Assembly: GCA_034189065.1 (NCBI GenBank)
Contig: JAXHVQ010000005.1
Coordinates: forward strand, 41,470 to 105,469
Reading direction: 5' to 3'
From: FACHB-1406 sp034189065
Lineage (GTDB): Bacteria > Cyanobacteriota > Cyanobacteriia > Cyanobacteriales > Spirulinaceae
Length of the DNA: 64,000 bases
Each line of letters begins with the position of its first letter. Positions within the stretch are counted from its first letter, which is position 1. The notes under the pieces were generated by a model. The model did no database searches and was not told the DNA's origin. It worked only from the letters and a program-made list of their open reading frames with translations. The position numbers and the translations under genes were made by a program. Positions 26,922 to 35,924 of the stretch are shown piece after piece.

Positions 26922-27453
26922 TTTTCTCTCCTGCAATTCGGATGCCAGAACCGAGCGAGTTTCAAGGCACGCGCGCAGCGCTTCTCTCTTCCTCGCCCAG
27001 GACAAGTGTAAGAATCAATTATTTTCTGTAGTGAAAGCTACAAATTGACTCTACATTAAGAATGGCAAGTCCAATCCAGTAAGGTCAAGGGATTGTTTCA
27101 GAAATTTACACCCAGGCGATCGCGGCCGAGTCCAAAAATGAGCAATTCCGATAAAACGAGTGATGAGGGTCAAAACTGTCGCTACAATAAGAGCGATCGC
27201 TCAAAAGCCGTGCATCTACTGGTCTTTTCAAAAATATGGGTTTGGAAGTATTTTCTCGCCCTTGCGACAGTTTCTCAGGCTCGAGGACAGTTTCCCTCGT
27301 CCTCACCCCACTTGAAACAAAATCTCGAACTCGAAACAGGCCCCGACGATTGAGGGTTGCGTTGGGCGCGAAATCTAAAAATGAAGGTAGATTAGGGAAA
27401 ATTGTATCGCAACTCCAAATCCCCTGCTCGGCATTTATTAATTCTAGCAACTC
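26922..27453. other. Intergenic region upstream of the HD-GYP gene
   Basis: About 530 bases with several mutually overlapping frames on both strands, none resembling a protein family. Two HIP1-like sites are present. The promoter of the HD-GYP gene should lie near its right end. I see nothing else. Confidence 0.5.
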
Positions 27454-29139
27454 ATGATCCCATCGAATTCCCCCAACGTAATTGTTGAAAGTAAAGACTT
27501 AAGTGCAGCTTTTGTAGACGAACGGGTCGAACTAATCGAAAAGCTGCTATCGATTGGAACAGCCCTATCCGGGAGTCAGGATTTAGGGGAATTACTCGAT
27601 CTCATTTTAAGCAAAAGCCGCGAAATTACGTGCAGCGATGCCGGAAGCGTCTATTTGCTTGATAAAACGCAGAAAACGCCAAAGCTAATCTTTAAAGTTG
27701 CGCAAAACGACTCCTTACCCGAAATTGGTTCTTTCCAAGAATTTGCCATCGACCTCACCCAAGAAAGCTTAGCCGGTTATGTTGCACTAACCCAAAGAAG
27801 CTTAAATCTGCCCGATGCCTACAACTTACTGTCCGGTTTGCCCTACAAACTCGACCAGCATTTCGATCGCAACTTTGCCTATCGAACTCGTTCGATCCTC
27901 GTGCTGCCGATGCAAGATGCCCGGGGAGAAATCATTGGCGTATTGCAATTAATTAATCGCAAAGTCCGTCCCGGCATCAAAATTACCCCTGCAAATGCCT
28001 TAGAAATGACGCTGCCTTATACGGAGTGGGAAGAACGAATCGTGCGATCGCTGGCTTCTCAAGCCGCAATTTCCATCGAACGCAACTTGCTGCAAGATAG
28101 TATCGAACACCTCTTTGAAAGTTTTGTCAAGGCTTCTGTAGAAGTTATTGAAGCCCGCGATCCCACCACGCGCGGACACTCAGAACGAGTCGCCGAACTC
28201 ACCGTGCGCTTAGGCGAAGAAATGAATCTTGCCGACATCGGACCGCTGCGGCGATTTTACTTCAACGATCGCCAAATTCAAGAAATTCGCTACGCTGCCC
28301 TTTTGCACGACTTCGGTAAAATTGGCGTACCCGAGGCGATTTTAAATAAGCGCAAAAAATTGTATCCAGGTCAATTGGAAGTCATTAAAGCCCGCTTTGC
28401 CCTGGTTCAACGCACCTTAGAGATGGAATGCGCTCAAAAGAAGTTTCAGCACCTTTCAACCCATCCCCGCTGGAGCGAACATCAGGGTTCGGCTGAAGAC
28501 ACTTGCGATTGCTGCCAAAATTTGAGCAAGTTGGATGAGGAACTCCAAGAGGCGATCGCCAAACTCCAAAAATATTGTACCCTTATCGAACAGGTTAACG
28601 AACCGGAAGCCCTCGAGCACAAAGTATTTGAAAACTTTTTTGAAGAAGCGTTCCAAGAACTCAGCGCTTTAGCCGAATACACCTATCGAGATATAGACGG
28701 CGAACTCAAACCCCTATTAACTGCAACTGAAATCGAACAATTAATGCTCCCTCGAGGTAATCTGACACCCACCGAACGTCTCGCTATTGAAGCTCACGTC
28801 AGCCATTCCTACGAATTTCTCAAGCGAATTCCGTGGACAAAAGACTTAGAAAATATCCCCTCTATTGCCTACGGCCATCATGAAAAGCTCGACGGAACCG
28901 GCTATCCTCGCGGGTTGAAAGGGAGTGAAATTCCCATTCAAACTCAAATGATGACTGTTGCTGATATTTATGATGCCCTCACTGCTGCCGACCGCCCTTA
29001 TAAGCGTCCTCTGCCAACTGATGTTGTCTTGAACATTTTGCGCGAAGAAGCAGAACAAGGCAAAATCAACCGGGATCTCGTCGATTTGTTCGAGCAACGT
29101 CGCGTTTATCAGGTGTTGGGACACGGGTATTGTTGGTAA
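27454..29139 (+). CDS. GAF-HD-GYP protein, probable c-di-GMP phosphodiesterase
   Basis: The 561-residue protein has an N-terminal GAF domain (about 30-215, including VLPMQDARGEIIGVLQLINR) and a C-terminal HD-GYP domain (about 225-550). Metal and signature motifs are present: GHSERVAELTVRLGEE, AALLHDFGKIGVPEAILNK, VSHSYEFLKRIPW, YGHHEKLDGTGYPRGLKG (with the intact GYP) and VADIYDALTAADRPYKRPLP. It should linearise c-di-GMP in response to the GAF ligand. An unusual insert of about 100 residues, with a CDCC cluster and a coiled coil, separates the HD and GYP halves. Confidence 0.94.
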   Translation: MIPSNSPNVIVESKDLSAAFVDERVELIEKLLSIGTALSGSQDLGELLDLILSKSREITCSDAGSVYLLDKTQKTPKLIFKVAQNDSLPEIGSFQEFAIDLTQESLAGYVALTQRSLNLPDAYNLLSGLPYKLDQHFDRNFAYRTRSILVLPMQDARGEIIGVLQLINRKVRPGIKITPANALEMTLPYTEWEERIVRSLASQAAISIERNLLQDSIEHLFESFVKASVEVIEARDPTTRGHSERVAELTVRLGEEMNLADIGPLRRFYFNDRQIQEIRYAALLHDFGKIGVPEAILNKRKKLYPGQLEVIKARFALVQRTLEMECAQKKFQHLSTHPRWSEHQGSAEDTCDCCQNLSKLDEELQEAIAKLQKYCTLIEQVNEPEALEHKVFENFFEEAFQELSALAEYTYRDIDGELKPLLTATEIEQLMLPRGNLTPTERLAIEAHVSHSYEFLKRIPWTKDLENIPSIAYGHHEKLDGTGYPRGLKGSEIPIQTQMMTVADIYDALTAADRPYKRPLPTDVVLNILREEAEQGKINRDLVDLFEQRRVYQVLGHGYCW

Positions 29140-29142
29140 TCA

Positions 29143-29205
29143 TTGGTCATTGGTCATTGGTCATTGGTCATTGGTTCTAAAACCTAAAACCTATTACTGA
29201 TTACT
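29143..29205. repeat. Heptamer short tandem repeats (CATTGGT)
   Basis: Five consecutive CATTGGT units follow the HD-GYP stop codon and run into CTAAAACCTAAAACC and ATTACTGATTACTGATT tracts. It is the same STRR family as at 24457-24545. Confidence 0.8.
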
Positions 29206-29221
29206 GATTGCTGTTTATTAA

Positions 29222-29449
29222 CTAAACCCGACTGCCCGATCCTTGGGTGCGATCGGGACTGCCGCGATCGGGCGGGTCGTAGGAATTCGCTAAGTCGGTC
29301 GGCAGTATTGCGGTAACGTTGCAACAGCCAATATTAAAGCGAGAATTAAAACTTAAGCTCAGTTTTTCCAGACCTAGTATAGAACCGAATTGCGCGCTCA
29401 TCAATAGAGCCATTACGCCAGTAGCACTCATCAAATCACCCGTAAATTT
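29222..29449 (-). CDS. Small hypothetical protein with a PPDRGSP...GSGSR tail
   Basis: The ATG at 29449 gives a 75-residue protein (MKFTGDLMSATGVMALLMSA at the start, a mildly hydrophobic N-terminus), with two Cys in the middle (IGCCNV) and a C-terminal YDPPDRGSPDRTQGSGSR. That tail resembles the PPdrGaPgrtxGgGSR motif seen at the start of cyanobacterial DUF928 proteins. The function is unknown; a secreted or processed peptide is possible. An ATG 15 bases further upstream is an alternative start. Confidence 0.55.
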   Translation of the reverse strand, partial: KFTGDLMSATGVMALLMSAQFGSILGLEKLSLSFNSRFNIGCCNVTAILPTDLANSYDPPDRGSPDRTQGSGSRV

Positions 29450-29464
29450 CATAAGGGAAAACAC

Positions 29465-29867
29465 TCTTAATCGCTGATGAGTTACCGTACGAATTAGCCA
29501 GCGCTCGATCCGGACTAAATCTTAATAGTTTTTCAACTCGGTTTTAGGGTTTAGATTTTAGGTTTTAGGTTATCTTTAGCTCTTTCAAAAACCCTTTAAA
29601 GTACGGATTTTTGATAAGAAGTTGCTATTTTTTATCAAAATCAATTGTCACTTAAGTGATAATCAGCGGTCAATTCAGTGATTACCGATATTTAAATAAA
29701 TAATTGCCGGCAACCAGTCGAGTAATTACGGGTAACGGTAAAGGGTGTAGCACGATTTTTGGAAAACGGTACAAGTCAAATGTGTCGATGCCGTGGCGCG
29801 ATCGCGTCGATGCCCCGTTTTTGCTAAAATTGCCAATATTCCCCGAACATCTTCGCTCTCGATCGCA
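29465..29867. other. Intergenic region upstream of proA
   Basis: About 400 AT-rich bases. It includes a TTTAGGGTTTAGATTTTAGG tract and an inverted pair around CACTTAAGTG. No gene or RNA is recognised; the proA promoter should be here. Confidence 0.5.
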
Positions 29868-31163
29868 ATGGTTGCCACTCAAAATCCACTCTCCTTAACC
29901 CAAATTGCTCGAGCCACCCGTTCTGGCGCGCAGCAACTAGCCGTTCTTAGGGAAACGGAACGAAACCGGGCGCTCGAGGCGATGGCGCGATCCCTTGAAG
30001 CTTGCACTCGCGAAATTCTCGCCGCGAACGAGGCAGACTGTCAAAGGGCAAAAGCAGAGGGTATCCCCCAAGCATTGTACGCCCGCTTGCAACTAGGAGA
30101 GTCGAAATTGAAGGCCGCGATCGCGGGCATTCGCGATGTTGCCCAACTTCCCGATCCCATCGGCACCGTACAAATCCATCGAGAATTGGACGAGGGATTA
30201 ATTCTCAAGCGCGTCACCTGTCCGCTAGGCGTTTTAGGCATTATTTTTGAAGCGCGTCCCGAAGCATTAATTCAAATTACCAGCCTCGCAATTAAATCGG
30301 GCAACGGCGTAATTCTCAAAGGGGGAAAAGAGGCGACTCGTTCTTGTCAAGTGCTAACCAAAGCAATTCGCGAAGGGTTGGCGACAACAAAAGTTGACCC
30401 CGAAGCGGTACAATTACTCGTCACGAGAGAAGAAATTCGCGCTTTATTAGAATTAGATGAATATGTCGATTTAATTATTCCGCGCGGTTCTAACTCCTTC
30501 GTTCGCTATATCCAGGATAATACGAGGATTCCCGTCCTCGGACACGCTGACGGAATTTGTCATCTTTATATTGATGCAGAGGCTAATTTAGAACAAGCAA
30601 TTTTAATTACAATTGACGCAAAAACTCAGTATCCGGCGGCTTGTAATGCTATTGAAACCTTACTCGTTCACAAGCAAATTGCGCCCAACTTTTTACCTCA
30701 ATTGGCAGCAGCGATGCCCGACGTTGAATTGCGAGGAGACGAACGAACGTTAGAATGGATTGACGTTAAAGCTGTAACCGAAGAAGATTGGTCAACCGAG
30801 TACAGCGATTTAGTTTTAGCCGTTAAAATCGTAGACTCAACGGAAGACGCGATCGCGCATATTAATACCTACGGTTCAAAACATACCGATGCAATTGCGA
30901 CTGAGAATTCAACAACCGCAGAAATGTTTTTAAATCGAGTCGATGCAGCAGGTGTTTATCACAACTGTTCGACTCGTTTCGCCGACGGATTTCGCTATGG
31001 TTTTGGCGCAGAAGTAGGCATCAGTACCCAACAAATGCCCCCGCGCGGTCCGGTGGGGTTGGAAGGGTTAGTGACTTATAAGTATCAGCTTACGGGAGAG
31101 GGACATATTGCAGCAATGTATTCGGGGAAAGATGCTAAACCTTTCATCCATAAAGATATCTGA
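29868..31163 (+). CDS. proA: Glutamate-5-semialdehyde dehydrogenase
   Basis: From the ATG at 29868 (MVATQNPLSLTQIARATRSG) the protein has 431 residues, close to the family norm. Motifs include CPLGVLGIIFEARPEALIQI, KSGNGVILKGGKEA, IIPRGSNSFVRYIQ, the catalytic-Cys region TQYPAACNAIETLLVH, and GFRYGFGAEVGISTQ with PPRGPVGLEGL. It reduces gamma-glutamyl phosphate to the semialdehyde with NADPH in proline synthesis. proB is not adjacent. The upstream frame from 29793 is not conserved. Confidence 0.96.
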   Translation: MVATQNPLSLTQIARATRSGAQQLAVLRETERNRALEAMARSLEACTREILAANEADCQRAKAEGIPQALYARLQLGESKLKAAIAGIRDVAQLPDPIGTVQIHRELDEGLILKRVTCPLGVLGIIFEARPEALIQITSLAIKSGNGVILKGGKEATRSCQVLTKAIREGLATTKVDPEAVQLLVTREEIRALLELDEYVDLIIPRGSNSFVRYIQDNTRIPVLGHADGICHLYIDAEANLEQAILITIDAKTQYPAACNAIETLLVHKQIAPNFLPQLAAAMPDVELRGDERTLEWIDVKAVTEEDWSTEYSDLVLAVKIVDSTEDAIAHINTYGSKHTDAIATENSTTAEMFLNRVDAAGVYHNCSTRFADGFRYGFGAEVGISTQQMPPRGPVGLEGLVTYKYQLTGEGHIAAMYSGKDAKPFIHKDI

Positions 31164-31179
31164 CTTTTTTCTCTGGAGT

Positions 31180-32340
31180 CTAAATATTTGTTTGAAGTGA
31201 GTTCGATTTTATTCTTTTCAATTGCGCTTTTTCAGCTTTTGGATCGATAATTTTCATTCTAAATTTATAAAATTTTATTCCTAAATTCGTGTAACTTGGA
31301 TCGCCGAAAATATGTGTTATTTCTCCGACTCCAAAAACATCATGAATAACAATATCTCCTATTCTCCACTCTTTATTGTCGTCAATTTTAATTGGTACTT
31401 CAAATTGATTTGGCGCAGGTTGTAATTCAGAATTTTCTCCATGTTTTACTTGAAATTTTATTTTAACTGAGTGATTTAGAACTCTTTGGAAAGCAAATAT
31501 TATAATTGACTCTTTGTTTTGCGCTAATTGCATCAAAGATTGGCTTGCAACCTCAATAATAGCAATATTGCTACGCGTATCAAAACTTATTAAATTGCAA
31601 TATTCACTAAAGAAAAAATGAAATGGTTCTGTATAAATTTCATCAAGTAATTTATTCCATAATTTTGAACAATTTAAATTATTAAAATCGGCATTTGTTT
31701 TTTGCTTTATACCTCGATAACTATTGAATAATTGTTTCCGATTCTCAAAAATTTCTAAATATTTTGGCAATCCTCCGCTATATAACAAATCTTGGATGGT
31801 AAATCTCGATATTTCAGCATCAGTCTCAATTAATTCAGCGCCCATGAATCCAGCAAAAACAAGATTATACTGACTTTGGGCTTCACTAACTTGCTCTTGG
31901 AGCAAAACACAGACCAAAACTGTATTTCTTTTAATTTCTTCTAAGGTAAATTGCCATTGTACTTCATCGAGAGTGCCGTAACGGGCCTTAACTTGGATGC
32001 CAATCTTTGGATTAGCAGTTAGCACAAAATCAATCTTCCCATCGCCGCCAACTTTCCTCTCATAGTCCACTTCAGAAATCCGATCGCCTAAACGTGCCCG
32101 AATCACCTCTTCTCCCAACTTCCCCTTCAAATTGTTAATAAAAACAGTGCGCACCGAAGCCGTTCGTTTGTATTTTTCTGCCATGTCCCAGCAAAAATCC
32201 CGCAACTGCCTCAATTTTTCCCCAGAAATGACCGTTAATTCGCTGTGATATCCGGTCAAATCGCAGTGTAGCAGATGACCGGTTTGAAGTCTTTTGATAA
32301 AATCGGCTTGTTGCGATCGCAGTAGCCCTATTCCGTCCAT
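31180..32340 (-). CDS. Putative PD-(D/E)XK nuclease with DnaX-C-like and PcrA-tail-like domains
   Basis: The 386-residue protein appears to have three parts. Around 75-185 is a restriction-endonuclease-like core: GKLGEEVIRARLG, then GDGKIDFVL and GIQVKARYG (D...Q-x-K). Around 225-300 is a segment starting KLWNKLLDEIYTEPFHFFF and continuing through IAIIEVASQSLMQLA to VKIKFQV, which resembles the DnaA-N-like domain at the end of cyanobacterial DnaX. Around 325-375, WRIGDIVIHDVFGVGEITHI followed by IKFYKFRMKIIDP resembles the Tudor-like tail of PcrA/UvrD helicases. The assignment rests on motif recognition, not on a search. Most of the gene is AT-rich with codon use unlike its neighbours. It stands alone, tail to tail with proA. 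Confidence 0.8.
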   Translation of the reverse strand: MDGIGLLRSQQADFIKRLQTGHLLHCDLTGYHSELTVISGEKLRQLRDFCWDMAEKYKRTASVRTVFINNLKGKLGEEVIRARLGDRISEVDYERKVGGDGKIDFVLTANPKIGIQVKARYGTLDEVQWQFTLEEIKRNTVLVCVLLQEQVSEAQSQYNLVFAGFMGAELIETDAEISRFTIQDLLYSGGLPKYLEIFENRKQLFNSYRGIKQKTNADFNNLNCSKLWNKLLDEIYTEPFHFFFSEYCNLISFDTRSNIAIIEVASQSLMQLAQNKESIIIFAFQRVLNHSVKIKFQVKHGENSELQPAPNQFEVPIKIDDNKEWRIGDIVIHDVFGVGEITHIFGDPSYTNLGIKFYKFRMKIIDPKAEKAQLKRIKSNSLQTNI

Positions 32341-32454
32341 CAGTAGTGCTATCCCATCTCAAACTTCTCTTATCGGTTAGCCCTGACTTCAATTTTAAAC
32401 CGAAAACCGTACAAAATCGCGTCATAATTATGTTAAAGTGCTTGTACTAAACTA

Positions 32455-32817
32455 ATGGACTCCATTCAGCTCAGGGGAATTCGCGCCTACGGTTACACGG
32501 GATTTTTAGCAGAAGAACGGGTTTTAGGACAGTGGTTTGAAGTGGATCTCGCGATCGCGGTGGACTTGAGCAAAGCCGCCCAAAGCGATAACATCGAAGA
32601 GACCCTCGACTACCGAGAGGCGATCGCGCAGACGCAACACCTCGTGCAAACCTCCAAATTTTCCCTCATCGAAAGTTTAGCAGGCGCGATCGCCGATGCC
32701 ATCCTCCAACTCGATAAAGTCCAGCAAGTCCGCGTCACCCTCACCAAACCCAACGCCCCCATTCCCAACTTTAACGGGAAAATCGCCGTAGAAATCACGC
32801 GAAAGCAATCCATTTGA
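32455..32817 (+). CDS. folB: Dihydroneopterin aldolase
   Basis: The 120-residue protein MDSIQLRGIRAYGYTGFLAE has the FolB hallmarks: GxxG(Y/H)TGFLAEER, GQWFEVDL, DYREAIAQTQHLV, FSLIESLAGAIAD and VTLTKPNAPIPNFNG. It cleaves dihydroneopterin to hydroxymethyl-dihydropterin in folate synthesis. The active-site Glu (AEER) and the Lys of TKPNAPI are present. It is a single gene between divergent and same-strand neighbours. Confidence 0.95.
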   Translation: MDSIQLRGIRAYGYTGFLAEERVLGQWFEVDLAIAVDLSKAAQSDNIEETLDYREAIAQTQHLVQTSKFSLIESLAGAIADAILQLDKVQQVRVTLTKPNAPIPNFNGKIAVEITRKQSI

Positions 32818-32963
32818 CCGAAAAAATACAGAGTTTAGTGTAAATTGCAACCCCGTATTGAGGAAAAGTCAGGTAACATTGACAGCAAATTAACAGATAT
32901 TGCTGAAATTGCGCAGGTTTTGTAACAATTTTAAAAAGAGGAGTTAGCTGAGTAAACCTCCCA

Positions 32964-33012
32964 GTCAGTTTCAACTGACTTAAGCTTTTAGCCCGAACTT
33001 TAGTTCCGGGCT
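32964..33012. repeat. Double hairpin upstream of acnB
   Basis: Two stems lie in tandem: GTCAGTT-TC-AACTGAC (32964-32979) and AGCCCGAACT...AGTTCCGGGCT (32990-33012). The pattern of a TCAGTTGAAACTGA-type hairpin plus a GCCCGGAACT hairpin is a common intergenic repeat type in cyanobacteria. Placed 44 bases before acnB, it could also act on the acnB mRNA leader. Confidence 0.6.
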
Positions 33013-33055
33013 ATCCTACCCTATAGACAACCCAACAACCAGGAAAAACGCAAAA

Positions 33056-35707
33056 ATGTTAGAAGCCTATCGCCAGCACGTCGCCGAAAGAGCTGCCCTC
33101 GGAATTCCGCCCCTTCCCCTCGACGCGCAACAAACCTCTCAACTGTGCGAACTGCTGAAAAACCCGCCCGAAGCGGAGAAAGAAGAACTCCTAATGATGT
33201 TGCGCGATCGCGTCCCTCCCGGAGTAGACGAAGCCGCCTACGTCAAAGCAGGCTTCCTCACCGCCATTGCCAAAGGTGAAATCCAGTGTCCCCTCATCTC
33301 TCCCCAAGGCGCGATCGACCTCCTGGGGACAATGGTAGGCGGCTACAACGTCCAGTCCCTCGTCAAACTCCTCAAATCGAGAGACAAAAATCTTGCGATC
33401 GCCGCCGCCACCGCCCTCAGCAAAACCCTCCTCGTCTTCGACAGCTTCAACGACGTTCTCACCCTCAGCGAAACCAACCCCTACGCCAAACGAGTCGTCG
33501 ATGCCTGGGCCAACGCCGCCTGGTTCATCGGCAAACCCAAAGTCCCCAAAACCATCACCGTCACCGTCTTCAAAGTCCCCGGTGAAACCAACACCGACGA
33601 CCTCTCCCCCGCCCCCCACGCCACCACTCGTCCCGACATCCCCCTTCACGCCCTTGCCATGCTAGAGTCGCGGATGCCAGAAGGACTCCAAACCATTGCC
33701 AAACTCAAAGAAAAAGGCCATCCCGTCGCCTACGTCGGCGATGTCGTCGGCACCGGTTCCTCGCGCAAATCCGCCATCAACTCCGTCCTCTGGCACATCG
33801 GCGACGACATCCCTTTCATCCCCAACAAACGCGCAGGCGGCTACATCCTGGGCGGCAAAATCGCCCCCATCTTCTTCAACACCGCCGAAGACTCGGGCGC
33901 ACTTCCCATCGAATGCGATGTTGCCAAGCTGGAAACCGGCGATGTTATTACCATTCATCCCTACGAAGGAGAAATTACCAACGAAGCCGGAGAAACCCTT
34001 TCCACCTTCACCCTCAAACCCGACACCATCCTCGACGAAGTACGCGCAGGCGGACGCATCCCCCTTCTCATCGGACGCAGCCTCACCGACAAAACCCGCG
34101 AAGCCCTGGGACTCGAACCCAGCACCCTCTTCGTCCGTCCACCTGCCCCCACCCCCCTCAGTTCCTCCTCGGCTTCCCCCCTTGATAAGGGGGGACAGAG
34201 GGGGGTCGTCTTCACCCTCGCCCAAAAAATGGTCGGCAAAGCCTGCGGACTCCCCGGCGTTCGTCCCGGCACCTCCTGCGAACCCATGATGACCACCGTC
34301 GGTTCCCAAGACACCACCGGACCCATGACGCGCGACGAACTCAAAGAACTCGCCTGTCTCGGATTCAGCGCCGACCTCACCCTACAAACCTTCTGCCACA
34401 CCGCCGCCTATCCCAAACCCGTCGATATCAACACCCACAAACAACTGCCCGACTTCTTCTCCACGCGCGGCGGCGTTGCCCTGCGTCCCGGCGACGGCAT
34501 CATCCACTCCTGGTTAAACCGGATGTTGCTTCCCGACACCGTAGGCACCGGCGGCGACTCCCACACCCGCTTCCCCTTGGGCATTTCTTTCCCCGCCGGT
34601 TCCGGTTTAGTCGCCTTTGCTGCCGCCTTGGGAGTCATGCCGTTGGATATGCCAGAATCGGTATTGGTTCGCTTCAGCGGAGAACTGCAACCGGGCGTAA
34701 CCCTGCGCGATATCGTCAACGCCATTCCTTGGGTTGCCATGCAGCAGGGCAAATTAACAGTAGGCAAAGAGAATAAGAAAAATCTCTTTAACGGGCGCAT
34801 CATGGAAATGGAAGGATTGCCCGATCTCAAAGTCGAACAGGCTTTTGAGTTAACTGATGCTACCGCAGAACGGTCTTGCGCTGGTTCTACGATTAAATTG
34901 GGGACTGAAACTGTTTCCGAATACCTACGTTCTAATGTTGCGCTGCTGAAAAATATGGTCGCGCGCGGCTACCAAGATGGGCGAACAATTATGCGTCGCG
35001 TGGCAAAAATGGAGCAATGGTTGGCCAATCCAGAGTTAATGGAAGCCGATGCTGGTGCCGAATATGCTGACGTTTTGGACGTGAATTTGAGCGAAATCAA
35101 AGAGCCAATTGTCGCCGCGCCCAACGACCCGGATAATGTTAAATTGATGTCGGAATGTACCGACGATAAAATCGACGAAGTATTTATCGGGTCTTGCATG
35201 ACCAACATCGGTCACTATCGCGCTGCGGCGAAGATATTGGAAGGTGCGGGAACGGTAAAAGTTCGCCTTTGGGTTTGTCCTCCCACGCGCATGGACGAAC
35301 AACAGTTGCGAGAAGAAGGGGTTTACGGCATTTTTGCCGCAGCAGGCGCGCGCACGGAAATGCCGGGATGTTCCCTTTGTATGGGCAACCAAGCGCGAGT
35401 GGAAGACAACGCAACGGTGTTTTCAACTTCAACTCGCAACTTCAACAATCGCATGGGCAAAGGCGCGCGCGTCTACCTGGGTTCTGCGGAATTAGCGGCA
35501 GTTTGCGCGTTGTTAGGTCGCATTCCCACGGTTGAGGAATACCTGGAAATCGTTGCGAAGAAAATCGATCCCTTTGCAGGCGATTTGTATCGGTATTTGA
35601 ACTTCGACCAAATCTCCGGATTTGAGGATGAAGGGCGAGTCATTCCGTTGGAAGAGATGCCAAAGATTGAGGATATTTTAGGCATTCCTGCGGGCGCGCT
35701 GAAGTAG
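33056..35707 (+). CDS. acnB: Aconitate hydratase B
   Basis: The 883-residue protein begins MLEAYRQHVAERAALGIPPL, the AcnB N-terminal HEAT-like domain. The swivel domain (about 165-350) contains VPGETNTDDLSPAP and VGDVVGTGSSRKSA. The catalytic domains bear the cluster cysteines in VFIGSCMTNIGHYR and EMPGCSLCMGNQAR. It interconverts citrate and isocitrate. The linker near residues 361-386 carries an extra Pro/Ser/Gly-rich segment encoded by a palindromic repeat (34176-34206), making the protein slightly longer than the usual 850-870 residues. Codon use is strongly C-rich in the first half. Confidence 0.97.
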   Translation: MLEAYRQHVAERAALGIPPLPLDAQQTSQLCELLKNPPEAEKEELLMMLRDRVPPGVDEAAYVKAGFLTAIAKGEIQCPLISPQGAIDLLGTMVGGYNVQSLVKLLKSRDKNLAIAAATALSKTLLVFDSFNDVLTLSETNPYAKRVVDAWANAAWFIGKPKVPKTITVTVFKVPGETNTDDLSPAPHATTRPDIPLHALAMLESRMPEGLQTIAKLKEKGHPVAYVGDVVGTGSSRKSAINSVLWHIGDDIPFIPNKRAGGYILGGKIAPIFFNTAEDSGALPIECDVAKLETGDVITIHPYEGEITNEAGETLSTFTLKPDTILDEVRAGGRIPLLIGRSLTDKTREALGLEPSTLFVRPPAPTPLSSSSASPLDKGGQRGVVFTLAQKMVGKACGLPGVRPGTSCEPMMTTVGSQDTTGPMTRDELKELACLGFSADLTLQTFCHTAAYPKPVDINTHKQLPDFFSTRGGVALRPGDGIIHSWLNRMLLPDTVGTGGDSHTRFPLGISFPAGSGLVAFAAALGVMPLDMPESVLVRFSGELQPGVTLRDIVNAIPWVAMQQGKLTVGKENKKNLFNGRIMEMEGLPDLKVEQAFELTDATAERSCAGSTIKLGTETVSEYLRSNVALLKNMVARGYQDGRTIMRRVAKMEQWLANPELMEADAGAEYADVLDVNLSEIKEPIVAAPNDPDNVKLMSECTDDKIDEVFIGSCMTNIGHYRAAAKILEGAGTVKVRLWVCPPTRMDEQQLREEGVYGIFAAAGARTEMPGCSLCMGNQARVEDNATVFSTSTRNFNNRMGKGARVYLGSAELAAVCALLGRIPTVEEYLEIVAKKIDPFAGDLYRYLNFDQISGFEDEGRVIPLEEMPKIEDILGIPAGALK
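34176..34206. repeat. In-frame G/C-run palindromic repeat inside acnB
   Basis: The bases CCCCCCTTGATAAGGGGGG form a hairpin followed by ACAGAGGGGGGT. They encode a PLDKGGQRGVV-like stretch in a linker of AcnB. This is the DNA type known as a common intergenic repeat in cyanobacteria (C-run, short loop, G-run). A related insert sits in ureC at 55111-55148. Confidence 0.75.
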
Positions 35708-35711
35708 AATG

Positions 35712-35852
35712 GTAGGGCGGGCATTGCCGATTCAAAGTTATTCCATAAATTTAAGCTTGTCTGCGGCAATGCCTACCACAAATATTTCGGTAGGCAAGGC
35801 AACTGTAAGTGAAAAGCAACGAAAATAACGCAAACAGCCTTGTCCACCCTAC
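35712..35852. mobile_element. 141-bp palindromic MITE-like repeat, copy 1
   Basis: It opens GTAGGGCGGGCATTGCC and closes GCCTTGTCCACCCTAC, so the ends are inverted repeats. Inside are two nested hairpins (GGGCATTGCC...GGCAATGCC and TCGGTAGGCAAGGC...GCCTTGTCCACC). It has the same length, 141 bp, as copy 2 at 38694-38834. No ORF. It lies just after acnB and before the DUF262 gene. Confidence 0.8.
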
Positions 35853-35924
35853 AATATTAGAATCATGTCAGGCTTTCGGCTTATTCCGAACTCGGTCTGT
35901 TAGATAAGTAAAACAATACCTATT

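Noticed and set aside
27093..27450. Overlapping frames on both strands before the HD-GYP gene
   Set aside because: Several contradictory frames of similar length, no motif, no neighbour logic.
33662..34309. 215-codon frame opposite acnB
   Set aside because: Gly/Asp/Glu-rich sequence that mirrors C-rich codons of acnB; no family resemblance.
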